Shown: one piece after another, positions 21,401 to 31,494 of the stretch
Layout: the number at the start of each line of letters is the position of its first letter
How positions within the stretch are numbered: position 1 is the first letter of the stretch
Source: Symbiodinium natans
Lineage: Eukaryota; Sar; Dinophyceae; Suessiales; Symbiodiniaceae
DNA: 64,000 nucleotides
Assembly: GCA_905221605.1 (NCBI GenBank)
Contig: CAJNDS010002001.1
Span: 799,001-863,000 of the forward strand
Direction: 5' to 3'
The notes under the pieces: generated by a model
The model's input: the letters and a program-made list of their open reading frames with translations, nothing else
Told to the model about the DNA's origin: nothing
The model's database searches: none
Program-made: the position numbers and the translations under genes

Positions 21401-21773
21401 GGCTGACAAGCGTAAGCAGCTACAGTGGCTGAAAGCAGAACCGCAGTCGTCAGTCGAACCCTGTCTTTACGGCAAGCACGAGCACAATGATTTCTGGAGG
21501 GTAGACCGGGAAAAGGGATACCTTGAGCGTGTCCACCGTTGTCCTAGGAGGGAGAGGTTTACTCCTATTGGGGTTAGTGAGTGTCCTGTAGATTTCAAGA
21601 ACATAGGGGTTCAACGGACAACTTTCGCTAATCTATCCTCCGGAAAGCGTTGTGTAGCCAGTGATATTTGGGTCGGAGAGCAAGCCTATACTCGGGAGCC
21701 TGAGTACTGGACTGGGATAACTCGGTTCGAGCTGGAGTCAGAGACACCAACAATCAGCAGTTTCACTTCGTGA
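18306..21773 (+). CDS. Copia polyprotein part 2: integrase, reverse transcriptase, RNase H
   Basis: The frame is open from about 18,264 (the listed start is TTG, not a real initiator) to TGA at 21,771. Integrase: the CX2C of its zinc finger (CDAC, residues 5-8), then the D,D-35-E triad at residues 36, 99 and 135. Reverse transcriptase of the RVT_2 type: CRWIYTWK near 19,900 and the catalytic VDD at residues 698-700 (20,397-20,405). RNase H: Asp 852, Glu 905, Asp 951 and ADCLTK near 21,300. A C-terminal tail with DFWRVDREKG and RVHRCPRRERFTP follows. All catalytic residues are present, so this half could be active; only its link to part 1 is broken, near 18,265. Confidence 0.92.
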   Translation: MDFQCDACTESRKGFNAARPSAIHENIAFNTKVGMDLVTWRNAKGRAFHFVHFIDEATLFHIGVECGPEAGGSGAEEIIRHFESCWVTWAGPPREVYVDPGGEFISDAWALQMQEAGIVVRMSAGDSHWQLGRCEIHGCTVKRMLSRMDLEKEIGSSVEFQAALRQVFNAKNSLCRADGYTPQQSVLGVSCRLPGSLLSDSDAAAHALAESQTPEGERFLETLRLRESARRAFIQVDNSSSFRRALLRRTRPSRMDWEVGDMVLYWRRKGANMRREHGRWHGPAEIISIEKQRVVWLSHAGRLIRASPEQIRAASLREWHYIPKNEDGILLDTLKPLKEKLKGAPLFVDLEGGENPSLETALEELLPEETPAPDISSEPESEAHVESNPPNEGPEVDSPSIFPPPLSPEEQERHERSREIPVPSSPGPSSDVEFGDDEDMDDAFLCGSEMCWEIDVTPPETWNLPEQVDEDMICLASESRKKRVEVKLRDLTVKDQKRFAAAKHKEVSAWLSHKTVRQIAKGRIPQRNIMRCRWIYTWKTVDPSKQDADATDGKKAKARLVVLGFEDPDLDSVPNDAPTLSKDGRQLILQKISSNRWRLCSFDISTAFLHGKGDGRLLGIQAPPEIKEALALGPGDDCELVGGAYGRIDAPYLWYQELRKALVELGFHQCPLDPCVFSLSSQDAGGQYRSHGALGIHVDDGICGGDDVFHETLEKLRKRFSFGSFETGSFVFTGIKLHQWDDMSIEMDQRDYVESIDPINVPRDRRRTPDAQVTAEEKQRYRQLIGSLQYAAVHTRADLSAKVGELQSAVNQARVSHLLEANRVLQEAKQHPVSLMIVPINEADLTFCAFSDASFASNLKTNAHQGTVIFSTSPELLENHTALVCPVAWSSKKIPRVVRSTLGAEAIALSNTVDRLSWIRIMWAWLKDHQTEWHDPAKVLAHQPTAAAVTDCKSVFDIVTRTATPQCEEHRTTIECLLIRQRMKENCKLRWVASGAMLADCLTKTMDSSRLRECLRTGKYALYDEGMILRQRADKRKQLQWLKAEPQSSVEPCLYGKHEHNDFWRVDREKGYLERVHRCPRRERFTPIGVSECPVDFKNIGVQRTTFANLSSGKRCVASDIWVGEQAYTREPEYWTGITRFELESETPTISSFTS

Positions 21774-21800
21774 TCTTTGAAAAACATAGTTTTTAGTGAG

Positions 21801-22073
21801 TGTGAACGTCCCAAGGTCTGCTGATTGCTCTGGAACCTCTGCTGATTGCGTTGTCACCTCTTGATCTCCGGGCTCATAGAGCTGGGGAGGGAGGGTTAAG
21901 GTGGCAGTCCTTAGAGGAACCTCTTGAGCCATAGCAGGCGCTGTGGACAGCGCAGTGGGGAAGGAAAAGAAGAGCGAGGCCGCTCTACCATCGGATCCTC
22001 GAGGACGAGGAGTAGGCCAACATCGGGGCAAGGATCCAAATTGAGTAGGTCAACGTCGGGGCAAGGATCCAAA
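21801..22073 (+). repeat. 3' LTR of copia element (273 bp)
   Basis: Second copy of the LTR, starting 27 bp after the pol stop. No difference from 13,855-14,127 was found by eye. Followed at once by the target duplication CAGGTC. Confidence 0.92.
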
Positions 22074-22079
22074 CAGGTC
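22074..22079. repeat. Target-site duplication CAGGTC, right copy
   Basis: Matches 13,849-13,854. The next bases, ACCCTAAACCCTAGACCCTAA, start a telomere-like run. Confidence 0.88.
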
Positions 22080-22128
22080 ACCCTAAACCCTAGACCCTAA
22101 ACCCAAAATCCTAAACCCTAAATCCTGC
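22080..22128. repeat. Interstitial telomere-like repeat (CCCTAAA)
   Basis: About six CCCTAAA-type words with errors, directly against the right flank of the copia insertion. Confidence 0.8.
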
Positions 22129-22214
22129 AGCCATTGGAGCTCTCAAGTCTCCCAAAACACGAGCACCTCGAGAATCCCGCTTGACAACTTAGGTCAGAGG
22201 GCACAGGCCCCTTT

Positions 22215-22365
22215 GAATTCAGGGTGGTTGTCAAAATGGTCCTGAATATGGGTAGTTGTCAAGTTGTCAAAATGCTGGTCCCTTTTTGGATCCCTCTTAT
22301 CATACGGCACCTACTAGGGTACCCCAAAAGGGATCATAAGTTTGACAGCCACCATCAACCACCCA
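22215..22365. repeat. MITE-like foldback
   Basis: GGTGGTTGTCAAAATGGTCC-type sequence at the left is answered by GTTTGACAGCCACC at the right as an imperfect inverted repeat, with inner GGTCCCTTTTTGGATCCCT and AGGGTACCCCAAAAGGGATC also partly complementary. No gene seen. Confidence 0.5.
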
Positions 22366-22475
22366 GAAGCCTCATCGACGAAGCTCGAAACACGACTCTC
22401 CGATACCCCACCTTCGGATCCCAAGCACAAGACATCTCTCACTGAACCTCAACTTCCAGCTCAGGGTTGATGTTG

Positions 22476-22574
22476 GGGATGTTGCCCCTTAGACTAACAG
22501 TCCTTCATAGGGATCATAAGAGGGGGTTACTGGAATCCCAATTGAGGACTGCTGGTAGAAGTGGGGGAACATCC
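22476..22574. repeat. About 100-bp MITE-like foldback
   Basis: The left end GGGATGTTGCCCC with CTAACAGTCCT, and the right end AGGACTGCTGG with GGGGGAACATCCC, are imperfect reverse complements along almost the whole length. A related end is at 9,238. Confidence 0.6.
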
Positions 22575-22844
22575 CAGAGGTTTAGGGTTTAGGGCTAGGG
22601 TTGGGGCTCTTTTTGGCTCCCAGTCTTCTCCTGGCCACGTCAACTGCAGGCCACTCATCTGAGATGCAGCACTCCTGAACGGATCATGCTATAGGGTGCA
22701 ATGCTAAGGACTTTTAGGGGCTTTCCGGGGACTTTGTGACTTTGCTTACACGCTTCAAGAGGCCTCCGGGGCTCAACATCAAGGGGGGGCCTCTTGCCAA
22801 ACGCAAGACTTTCACAACCCCCACCAAGTTTGCAAAAGCCTGAC

Positions 22845-22952
22845 CTGGTAGACGCGGCAGCAAGTGCCCAGGACGTATCGCTTTCGCCGTGATGGCGCCG
22901 TGCCATACATGGCCTGGCTGAAGCAAGATTCGATCGCAATGGAGTGTTGAAC
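22845..22952 (-). CDS. Exon of the large CH/HEAT gene upstream of the copia insertion
   Basis: 108-nt exon (36 codons, phase 0 to 0) between acceptor GAGAG and a GT donor. Reads VQHSIAIESCFSQAMYGTAP, then SRRKRYVLGTCCRVYQ. Both ends fit the dinoflagellate splice pattern. Its donor phase matches the exon at 13,624-13,711 on the other side of the retrotransposon. Confidence 0.65.
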
Positions 22953-23371
22953 CTCTCAAGCTTGACAGGCTTTAGGCAGAGAGGCCGAGAAACAACAAGA
23001 AATCAGAAACCATCTCGGCAAAATCCTTCCAACTACACTGCCCAACCCCAGCCCGAAGGCTACCAAACATCCACATAACAGAGAAAAACATGGACACATC
23101 GCGATGGCCAAACTTCCCATGAAGTCAGACGGAAGCAGCCCCGCCTGCGAATGTGACTCCAGTAGCCGCTGGCGGAAATTCTTGGGATGCTGGAGTAGCA
23201 CCTGCAGGCATCAGGGGATTCAGAATAAGATCTCCTGGGTGAGTCTTTCGCTTTTGCACACTTTGCTTGTCTGGACCGGAAGGAGTGTGATCACCCCACT
23301 TCGCATGGCTTGCAGTCGCATGCCACACCGGCGGGGCCCGTTGCTGCTGATCAGCATGTAATGCTGCGTTT

Positions 23372-23806
23372 TCACCGCTCCCATGCGGGGTCAAGCACAT
23401 GGCTCTGCACACCGTAGCTGGTGGCGACGCGTGCTCTCTCCAGCGCCCACAGGCGCACTTGCGCGTTTGCCAACATGCTGCAAGCGGCGATGCCCATCTT
23501 TAAAGTAGCTCCTGGTCCCTGCGTCTCAGATCTCGAGCGGGGCACCGTTGGTCCCTCCGCTGTTTCCGGGCGCTGCGTGCTTTTGGTGCTGCGCCACTGT
23601 TGTGGCCATCCTGGGAGACCCTGTCTGCTCAGAGACATCCGCGCCAAAATGTCATCACATGCGCCTTTCAAGTGATTTCCGTGGTCTTTGGAGAGCCCAG
23701 CGTGCATGGCAGCTCGGTCTTGCACTGACATCCTGGTCATGATGGCCATAATGGTCCTGCACATGCTCACAATGCCTGCTTTGAAGCAGAGCGTTGCGGT
23801 GGACAT
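23372..23806 (-). CDS. Open segment, possible exon(s) of the large gene
   Basis: 145 codons without a stop on the minus strand. Two stretches look protein-like: TLCFKAGIVSMCRTIMAIMT and ATLKMGIAACSMLANAQVRL. The middle is less convincing, so it is probably one or two exons with intron between. Family not recognised. The rest of 22,953-24,745 shows nothing I can support. Confidence 0.4.
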   Translation of the reverse strand: MSTATLCFKAGIVSMCRTIMAIMTRMSVQDRAAMHAGLSKDHGNHLKGACDDILARMSLSRQGLPGWPQQWRSTKSTQRPETAEGPTVPRSRSETQGPGATLKMGIAACSMLANAQVRLWALERARVATSYGVQSHVLDPAWER

Positions 23807-24745
23807 GCTGTTGCCACTGTGCCTACGCTATTGCATCTAATTTTTCTTCTAAACCCCGAAGCTATGCCCGTGACTCAATGTCCCAGCCAGGTGGACGTTA
23901 CGATTCGACTACGGTAGTTCGAGCTTCACCCTCTGAGGTCCGACTGTTGAACTTATTGATCAGTGTCGCTGTGGCTTGAGTGAGTATTCTTAGTATTGAC
24001 AGTGGTGTTAGAATGGAAAATAGATCCGACTGCCAGACCTGAAATCTTTGTTCACAGCAAGTTGCACCATCTGACGTTGTGTCAAGAGAGCACAAGGATT
24101 TCTCGCATTGCAGGCCCCACCCCCACATTCTTTCGGCAACAATTAAAAACACACCTGAGAGCGCTGCTGAGACATATGCCGGCAGCAGCGAAGGGTACGG
24201 CCTGCACTTGCTTCTTGTCGCTCCTTAAATTCTCACAAATTGAGTCCCTCGTGTGGTTTCCGATACCCAACAAAGAGACTATCTTTTTGTGTGCATGAGG
24301 TTGGCTTGGGTCGAAAGAAGCCCCACTGTTTTTAGCAAGGGATACTGCGCCAGTCTCCAATGTCAGACAAAGTCAGTAGGAAACCATGTGGCACGGCACG
24401 GGCTTTGGGAAGACAACCTCGTCGCAAGTCCAAGTGCAGTGCCTATCTTCGGCCATTTCAAGAGACTTCTTTCAAACGTGCTGCCACCAGCTCGGCACTT
24501 GCCGAACATGCTTGAAGACGTCCTTGACACCTAGAGAAGGAAGCCAAGGCTATCCGGCAAAAACCTGAGAGCCTCTGCCCTCACCCCTCAAACCAACAAT
24601 CCAAAAACGAACAACTCAACCAAAAAATGCACGGCCCCAGAGCGTTGCTACACCCCTTGCAGCCCTAGAGGCCCTGGAGCCCTTGACGCCCGAAAAAAAA
24701 AACTCGTCTCACTCCCTTAACAGCCCCCCCAGTGGGGGGGAGCGC

Positions 24746-24800
24746 CTCAGCACTTTGGCGAGGGCGCAGAGGCCGATCTGCAGCACCATCTTGGAAGTGC
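24746..24800 (-). CDS. HEAT-like exon of the large gene
   Basis: 55-nt exon with acceptor GACAG and a GC donor. Reads TSKMVLQIGLCALAKVL, a pattern typical of one helix of a HEAT/ARM repeat. From 24,801 to 26,754 I see only low-complexity sequence (a G run at about 25,124-25,138) and no supported exon. Confidence 0.6.
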
Positions 24801-26754
24801 CTGTCGGAGTGGGAAGAAACCGCTTAGTAACAGGCTGTGACCCCAAAGAGGCGGTTAACGGTTAGAGTGGAAAGGTGACGGGTGCTCTTTTTTGGGCCGG
24901 GTGGAGGCTGACGCATCTTGATGCGCAACTGAAGACTTGGGATTAATGGGATTTGGAGAGGGTGCAAACTGTGCAAGAGCTGTGCCGAACCCTCTCTCGT
25001 TTACGAGCGAGCAAGGGCGCCCTTCACACCTTGCAACCCTCCAATCCACAAGGAGCCCCACCTCTGCTTGACAGAAGGTGCGCGGCGACCTACCGGCTGG
25101 GGAGTCCAAAAAAAGGGTGCACTTGGGGGGGGGGGGGGGCAGCCAGCAAAAAGCACAGCGTCTTTTTTTGGTCGGTGGACTACAGGACACAATGTGAAGA
25201 CAAGACCTGCGCGCATCCAGAGATCGAAAGCTCCGAACAAAAGACTGCCTAAAACAAGCTTGAGGCCCCGGCGTGGAGCAACTGCTCACTCGCCTCTGCG
25301 TGGCCCTCTGGCAACTGAAGGCTTGGGATGCTGGAAACAAGGCCCTCAGGCTTTGGGCTTCCTGGGCTGCCGGCTTCAGGCTCAGGGGTGGGGTTCCCCC
25401 AGGCTGCGGGCTACAAGGGGTGCACACTGGTCATACTAGAATTTTGAGAGCAACAGCAGCCAGTGGGCCAGTTTTCTGGAGGCACCGGCTTCTGTCGGGT
25501 CTATCCTCCAGGAAGTTCGGTGCGTTGTGGGGACTCCTCAAGCTCCCTTCGCAAGGAACCTGCGGTACTTTTTGGTGCTTGGGCTGGCTCAATTCTGCAT
25601 GTTACGTGTCACCTTGGGTGTTTTTGAGTTTTGAGCGGTTTTGGCCCTTGAAACGCAAATAGCCCCTCTGAAGGCACCCTGAAGCCCTACTGGTACCAAA
25701 GTCCCGGTGTGTTGCTCCCCAAAGACTCAAAAAACTCTTGCAACCCTTCATCAATGCAATCCGCGCCTTAGAAGCCTTGAAGAGCACAAAGTGACCCCTT
25801 CAAATCCGGCTTGGCGCCTCTTCACCGGCTTCCTTGAGACCTCCGGCCGCTTCTGGCTACTTTTGGGGGTTGGGGCACACCTTCTTGGGCTTGTTGTTGT
25901 TCCAGAGCTGACAATGCCTGGAAGGCCTCCTCTGGAATTCACATGACACAAGCCGCCGCCGTTATACACTGGTGAAACAAAGAGGCCCGACACGCGTCAC
26001 TTCTTTGATTCATTTGTGGTGAAGAACATGTGAGAAAAGCGCAGAAAGAGCAGTGTTTGGTGGGTCGTCTCAGAGAGTCTCACCCGCTTTTTTGTGAAGG
26101 GCTACGAACTGTTGCGACGGTTTTCTGGGGAGATTGAAGACCGAAGGAACCAGTACTGCTAGAAGAATGCGGGTAGTCTCACAACGACGTAACGCAGGAA
26201 GAAGCAATACATCCCCAGGGCCCTTAAAGAAAAGGAACACACTGAACGCGTTGGTCGAACGCTTGCAAGTATGGGATGGAACGTGCGGTGTGGAATCTCT
26301 CTTTGGTACATGGACCAACAATTTTACTTGTTTTGGTTCTGCTGCGCTCGGGTGCACACTTGCAGTAAAACCTGTTCCTAGGCCGCTACAAGACGTTTTG
26401 AGGCTTGCAAGCGCAACCCCGAATGCCACGAAAAATGCTCACCGGCTCCAACATGTGGACTATCAGAAGGCTTGAAATAACAGTTCCTGAACCAGTCAGT
26501 CGGTTCCATAGTCCATCCATGATTCCAACAGACATGTTTCCTGCCTCACAAAGACTTCAACTGCAACCGCAGACATTTCAAAGCACTTGTGGTGTCTCAC
26601 GGTGCGCGACAAGAGCGCTCGCAACTGTGCACCCCCTAAGAATTTGCAGCAGGCACGCCGATGAACATGCTCGACCTCATTGGCTGAGCTTGGGATCGTA
26701 CAGGAGAAAACCAGAAGTCGGGGGCTCAACCAGGAAACCATGCACCCGTCACAC

Positions 26755-26969
26755 TTCCCGTGTTCTGTTCCCGGCCTGCAGTGTGCTCCAGCAGGCGGCC
26801 GCATAAGAGGAGGAGCTGCCCCTGAACCTGCTCGGATTTCGGATTTGACATTCTTCCACATCCGTAACCCCCTGAGACAGCCTCTATAGGCACAAAGGTG
26901 TGGTGCTTGCGGCGCCTCCCACCACTCATCCCGAACGAGGCTGACGAAGTTGTGCACTTCCTGCAGCAC
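26755..26969 (-). CDS. Two HEAT-repeat exons of the large gene
   Basis: Exon 26969-26916 (54 nt, phase 0 to 0) reads VLQEVHNFVSLVRDEWWE. It is followed by a GC donor. Exon 26827-26755 (73 nt) reads VQGQLLLLCGRLLEHTAGRE before a GT donor. Joined, ...RDEWWEVQGQLLLLCGRLLE has the spacing and residues of a HEAT repeat, two helices with W-E-V-Q-x-Q-L at the turn. This pair is among the clearest evidence for the fold of the protein. Confidence 0.72.
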
Positions 26970-28009
26970 CTTACAGCCAGTCGAAGGATGCACCAACAAT
27001 GCTAGTCAATCCACAAGATCCTGTCCTTTCTCAAAGCGGGTTAAGTTTTGAACCATCTAACAGTCTTTAACATCGAGGTTTACATGGAACTTGAGTTTTC
27101 ATGTCAAGTGCCTCTGAGAGCCTTTGTGCTCTTATTCAGCGTCTGGACTTAGTTTTGCAGGTTTACACACGAAAGCTCATCACCTGCGTCGCTGCGGCAT
27201 TCCCTAGGCTGTCGGATCAGCGGCGAAGGGCATTTAGGGGACTGATGATTTCGAGCTGCGGATACTAAGGTTCAAGTTGTAGTCACTCCCCGATCCCAAA
27301 ACAGTGAAAAGCCTGTGGCCCTATTGTAAACCCCACCGAGAAAAAGAGAGAGAGGCCCTGGTCGAAAGCGTCTCTGCAGATCAACCGCAAATGTGTTCCA
27401 AAGTCTTCCAAGGCCTCCAGGCACCGAACTCTGAACTGTCAGCAACCCGATGAATCTCTAAATCCCGACTGAAGCTTTGGACCCGTGCCCACACCCCCAA
27501 CATCACGAGCTCTCTCCCTTAATCAACAAGGGGGCTGTATGAAAGGATGCCCTCTTGGCCCCCAAGCGTTGTGGGCAAAGTGCGGCGACTGGACCGAAAC
27601 CTTGCTTTGGTTTGAACTTGGGAAGAAACTGTCTTGGCTCTTCACTCGCTTCCTCTCTTCCGAGCCATGTGGCCATGGAGTAGAAAAACAGCACAACAAA
27701 CGACTATCTGTGCTGGCAAAGTCCGTGAGTTGACAAGAAAATCGGGCCGGCAAAGAGCCGCAGCTCCATAACCCGCATGCCTCTGTGAAGGGTTCGCGTC
27801 AGCCTCCTAACCTATACCTGCACCTTGCTACCTATCCCCGTATACCCCCCCCCAACCCCCAACAAAAAACAAAGAGCTTGAGTTCTGGAATCCCTCGAAG
27901 CCCCAGGCCTAACACCAACAAGCCCCAACACCGTCTCAACACCGTCTCAACATCTCCTAAAATCCCGGAAGCTGCCTCTGAGGCCCAGCATCCTTTTTGA
28001 GGCCCCTGC

Positions 28010-28082
28010 AGCGCTGAGCATTGTCAGGCCGGCCACGCGGACGCTGGGCTCTTGGCTCTGCAGCGCCACCAGCGCATAGTAC
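28010..28082 (-). CDS. HEAT-repeat exon of the large gene
   Basis: After acceptor CGCAG the exon reads YYALVALQSQEPSVRVAGLT then MLSA. The EPSVRVAGLTML segment is a classic HEAT/ARM helix B. The donor is probably GC near 28,010. The stretch 28,083-29,127 otherwise holds a 25-base G run (28,459-28,483) and nothing supported. Confidence 0.62.
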
Positions 28083-29127
28083 CTGCGAGAGCACGCAGGC
28101 ACACGCACCTTGCAAGTTCTTGTGAACTTTGACTTAGGGAGCTTCGCTGGGCTTCTGCCAGAGGAGCACTCGGGAGTGTTGCGGGCTTGAAGCCACGATC
28201 TAGCCGCAGAGCCGTACAAACAATTTCGTTTGCCAGGCTTAATCGGGTTCAAGTCGACTGCTCGGCCCAGAAGCCGACAGTAGGGACCTGGACCTAAGGC
28301 CCAACAAGTTCAAAGTCCCAACTTCTGAAATTATGGCGCCAAAAACACCGAACAAGCTTGCAATATCAAATCTGGCTGCTCAGACAACTAGCCTGCGGGC
28401 TTTTAGGGGGCTTAGGGGCTTCGGGGAGGGTGTCCCAGGCCATCTTTCCAGAATGTGACGGGGGGGGGGGGGGGGGGGGGGGGGCACTGGTAGTGACGCA
28501 GCAGGTGCTCGTCATCAAGACCTTAGGGCAACTATACAGCTGCATCCCCTCGTTACCTCTGCACGCATGTTGCGACTGCATCCCTGGCCTATCGAAAGAA
28601 TGCAGCCGCAACGAGTGCAACTACACAAGAAGTTTGACCAGTAGTTGCACGAAACCGGCCCCAAACCGACGACCACGTGGACTGCGCGCAACTTCAAACG
28701 CATTGTTGCTAAAGCGTGATCCTGACTTGGACCACCCTTTTGTGGTGCATACTCTTGGATAGTATCGCAAATAGCGAGGCGTTAGCTTGCAACACACTGC
28801 GACACACTGTGCCTGCGGCACGACGCCAAAGCTGGGATTAGGGCGTGTGTGGGCTGCAATGGCCTGCCCATTGGTTACGTTTATTTGGCACGCTGTAAGT
28901 ACAGCTGGGTCTTCATTGGGCTCCACTTCTTGAACTTATCACCCTCAACGCCATATTTAAACGCCGCATGATGTGGGCGACAACCCCGAAAGCCCTCGAC
29001 CCAGCTCCAGCTCCATCGGCAGAAAATAGGAAAGGCAGCAGATGTAGGCCTTGGCTTCGGAAGGTCTCGGGAACTTGGCTGAGGTTGCTGTATGCAGTTC
29101 CAATTCCAAGTTTTTGTCGGAGTCTTC

Positions 29128-29196
29128 CTTTCAGGATGTCAGGGGTGATCCCTGACTCGTAGAGCGCCTCCATGGCATCGGGTTGGGCTTCAGAGG
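29128..29196 (-). CDS. Probable exon of the large gene
   Basis: 69-nt exon with acceptor AAAG and a GA donor. Reads SEAQPDAMEALYESGITPDI then LK. Plausible helical repeat segment; weaker evidence than its neighbours. Confidence 0.5.
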
Positions 29197-30065
29197 CTTT
29201 GTGTACGAGTGGGCTTCCCATTGAACCACGAACCCTGAGTCCCCGACCCTTCTCAGGGGCGAGGCCCGACACCCTGAGCATGCCAGAACTTTCCGGAATT
29301 AACCGGATCTTTCACCAACGGAAAGAACCTTAAGCCTGAGCAAGCTAAGCCCTTCAAGGCCCTTTAAACTCCCCTCTCTCCACCTCAAGAGCTCTCAGGG
29401 GCTGAGGCCGGCATGCTGTCCATCCCTTCCTTCAGGCCCCGCAGGACATTGAGTCGCGCAAGGACCTGGCCAACACATAAAGCTTGGGTGTTGTTTTTAG
29501 GGTTTGGAGGTGAGGGTTCAGGTGGGGTTGTGAAGTAAGACCAAAACCCTTTACACCTAGGAACAGGTCGGTGCCCGGAACTCTCTCCTCTTCTCGGCTT
29601 CTTTGCCATCGAGGTTGGGTCAAGGCAAAGGCAACAACACAACTTAACACAACAGAATGTTCCCCTGAACTAGCCATGCAGGGCCTTAACCTTACTCGGA
29701 ACTTGCCCCCCCCCCCCCAACTAAGTAGCCCGAACCCGACAAACGATTTCGCTAGAAGCTGAAGACTTGTGCCCATGCCCGGGAGCTCGCCTGCGGCTGG
29801 GTATATGCGTAGACCTCAGCTCGGCCAGAGTTCAAGTTCTGGCAGGAACCGACTTGTGTGAGGTGATTCCAGTAACCGATGTTGAGGAAGTTGCTATTTC
29901 TGGGAGACGTTCCAAGGCTGCACGTATAGTTACAGTTGAAGTAAGCTGTGAAAATTGCCATGCTGGCAAACTAAACCTGATAGGAGCCATGAACGCGATT
30001 GCAGACACGTGTCACGGGACGCGTAAAACACAAACGCACGGCTGTCTTTTTTTCTGTACCTTCTC

Positions 30066-30262
30066 AAAAATGACGACAGTTACGAAGATGGCGAACCCCA
30101 CGTGCCTCATTCTCGTAGCTGTCAGCACTGTTGAGGCGCGAACGCGAAACGAAGCTCCGAAAGTGACGACTCTCGCAAAGATGGCGTGCCCCGGGTGCCT
30201 CATCCTCATAACTGCCAAAACCTTTAACGAAGGAAGCTCCAAAAGTGACGACCGTTACGAGG
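30066..30262. repeat. Two to three imperfect direct repeats of about 95-115 bp
   Basis: AAAATGACGACAGTTACGAAGATGGCG and the following GTGCCTCATTCTCGTAGCTGTC recur near 30,160 as GTGACGACTCTCGCAAAGATGGCG and GTGCCTCATCCTCATAACTGCC; a third start is at 30,240. A decayed tandem duplication. No gene seen between 29,197 and 31,320. Confidence 0.6.
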
Positions 30263-31329
30263 ATTAGGGCACCCCAGAGGCCTACTACAGCTCATGCGCG
30301 CCGCTCGCTGATGCTTCGTGGAGGCTTCCCGGACACAAACGCACAATGTTTGGGATTAAAACCGGAAACTTCTTGCCGTGCATTCAGAAAAAGCCCTCAC
30401 TGGTCTTGAGTCTTAGAGTCTTGAGCTAATTAGCGCAACCCGGCAATCTCCGCGGCTGCCAAAACCCGGGAGCCCCGGCGACTTCGCAGAGTGGCTCCCG
30501 CTTTCCGGCGGTGTCGACCAAGAGCGGAGAAAGGCTTGGGAGGATGCCGTCCACCTGGGAGATTTAGACTTTGAGGGCTCAGAAGGCTTAGGGCGACAGG
30601 CTGTTTCTAGTGTTTGGGAGTTTGTCCGGCTCGGGCTCCGAACTTTGCGATTTTTGAGCACCGGAGAAGGGGGCTCTAGGAAAAGGGGGGGCTCTGGGAT
30701 GCCTTGGATCCTTGCTTGACATCCTTGGGTCAGCAATTATTGCGGACGTAGCTTGGCAAACATGAGTAGTGATGTTGGGTGCTGATTGGGGCAAGCCCAC
30801 CCCCCGCCCACCCTTACAACATTTTTCCCCGCCTTTAGGGGTGGGTGGTAAAAGGAACTCAGACGGCTCGCTCTAAACCGTTGCTCAGGTTCAGAAGCGA
30901 TTTTCTAGACCAACTCTATTCAAAAGCCTCGCCGAAATGTCGCATCTCGGGGGGACCAAATCAAATGATTCCCGCGCGCGGAATCATGTCTCAAAAAGAG
31001 GCTTCACAGTTCCGGTGGGAATATAACAACTAACTGCATACTTTCGGAACCATCATGGACCGGCAATGTAATCCATCTCTGAATCCTAGAGATGCCTGAT
31101 CCCTGGCTCGAGATTTCTTCTTTGCGATCTCAGGCCCTGGCCAGAAGCTGCTGCGTCAGCGTGGCATCCGCCTGGGTCAGGGTTCGGGTGCCATGGGGTT
31201 CTCAGGAGTCGAGAAGTCAAAGGTGCACCGTGAATCGAGTTACGTCGCGTTTCCAGGATTCGGTGCCTTGGACATTAAAGCCACGGCAGTCGGTGCTGTG
31301 GTGGTGTCCGCTGCCGCTGCTTGCTCTTG

Positions 31330-31411
31330 AAATGAAGACCATCAAGTGGCAAGGGAATGCCACTTTCACTTTGCACCACCAGTTCTTGCTTTGCAACGTT
31401 GCTGAGGTTTT
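31330..31411 (-). CDS. Possible exon of the large gene
   Basis: After acceptor CTGCAG the sequence reads NLSNVAKQELVVQSESGIPL then PLDGLHFKSK. Composition is protein-like but the phase does not match the exon before it, so another small exon or a different start is needed. Confidence 0.42.
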
Positions 31412-31494
31412 CTGCAGGGCTCAGGCACAGGGTCTGCAGGGTCTGTAGAGGAGTGGCGGGCCCGTGGCTCACAGCCCCCTTCTTGGACCCGCAC

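Larger units (their letters stand above)
13855..22073 (+). mobile_element. Complete Ty1/copia LTR retrotransposon, 8,219 bp
   Basis: Two 273-bp direct LTRs, a 6-bp target duplication (CAGGTC), a tRNA-type primer site one base after the 5' LTR, and the copia order gag - zinc knuckle - protease - integrase - reverse transcriptase - RNase H, all on the plus strand. The LTRs appear identical by eye, so insertion looks recent. Nevertheless the coding region changes frame at least four times (near 15,090, 16,070, 16,700 and 18,265) and carries a TGA at 15,069. It sits antisense in an intron of the large minus-strand gene. Its 3' flank runs straight into CCCTAAA-type repeats. Confidence 0.95.

Noticed and set aside
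24855-25427. 190-codon minus-strand frame
   Set aside because: Cys/Pro/Ser-rich composition, several equally open antisense frames, and a poly-C tract inside; no motif.
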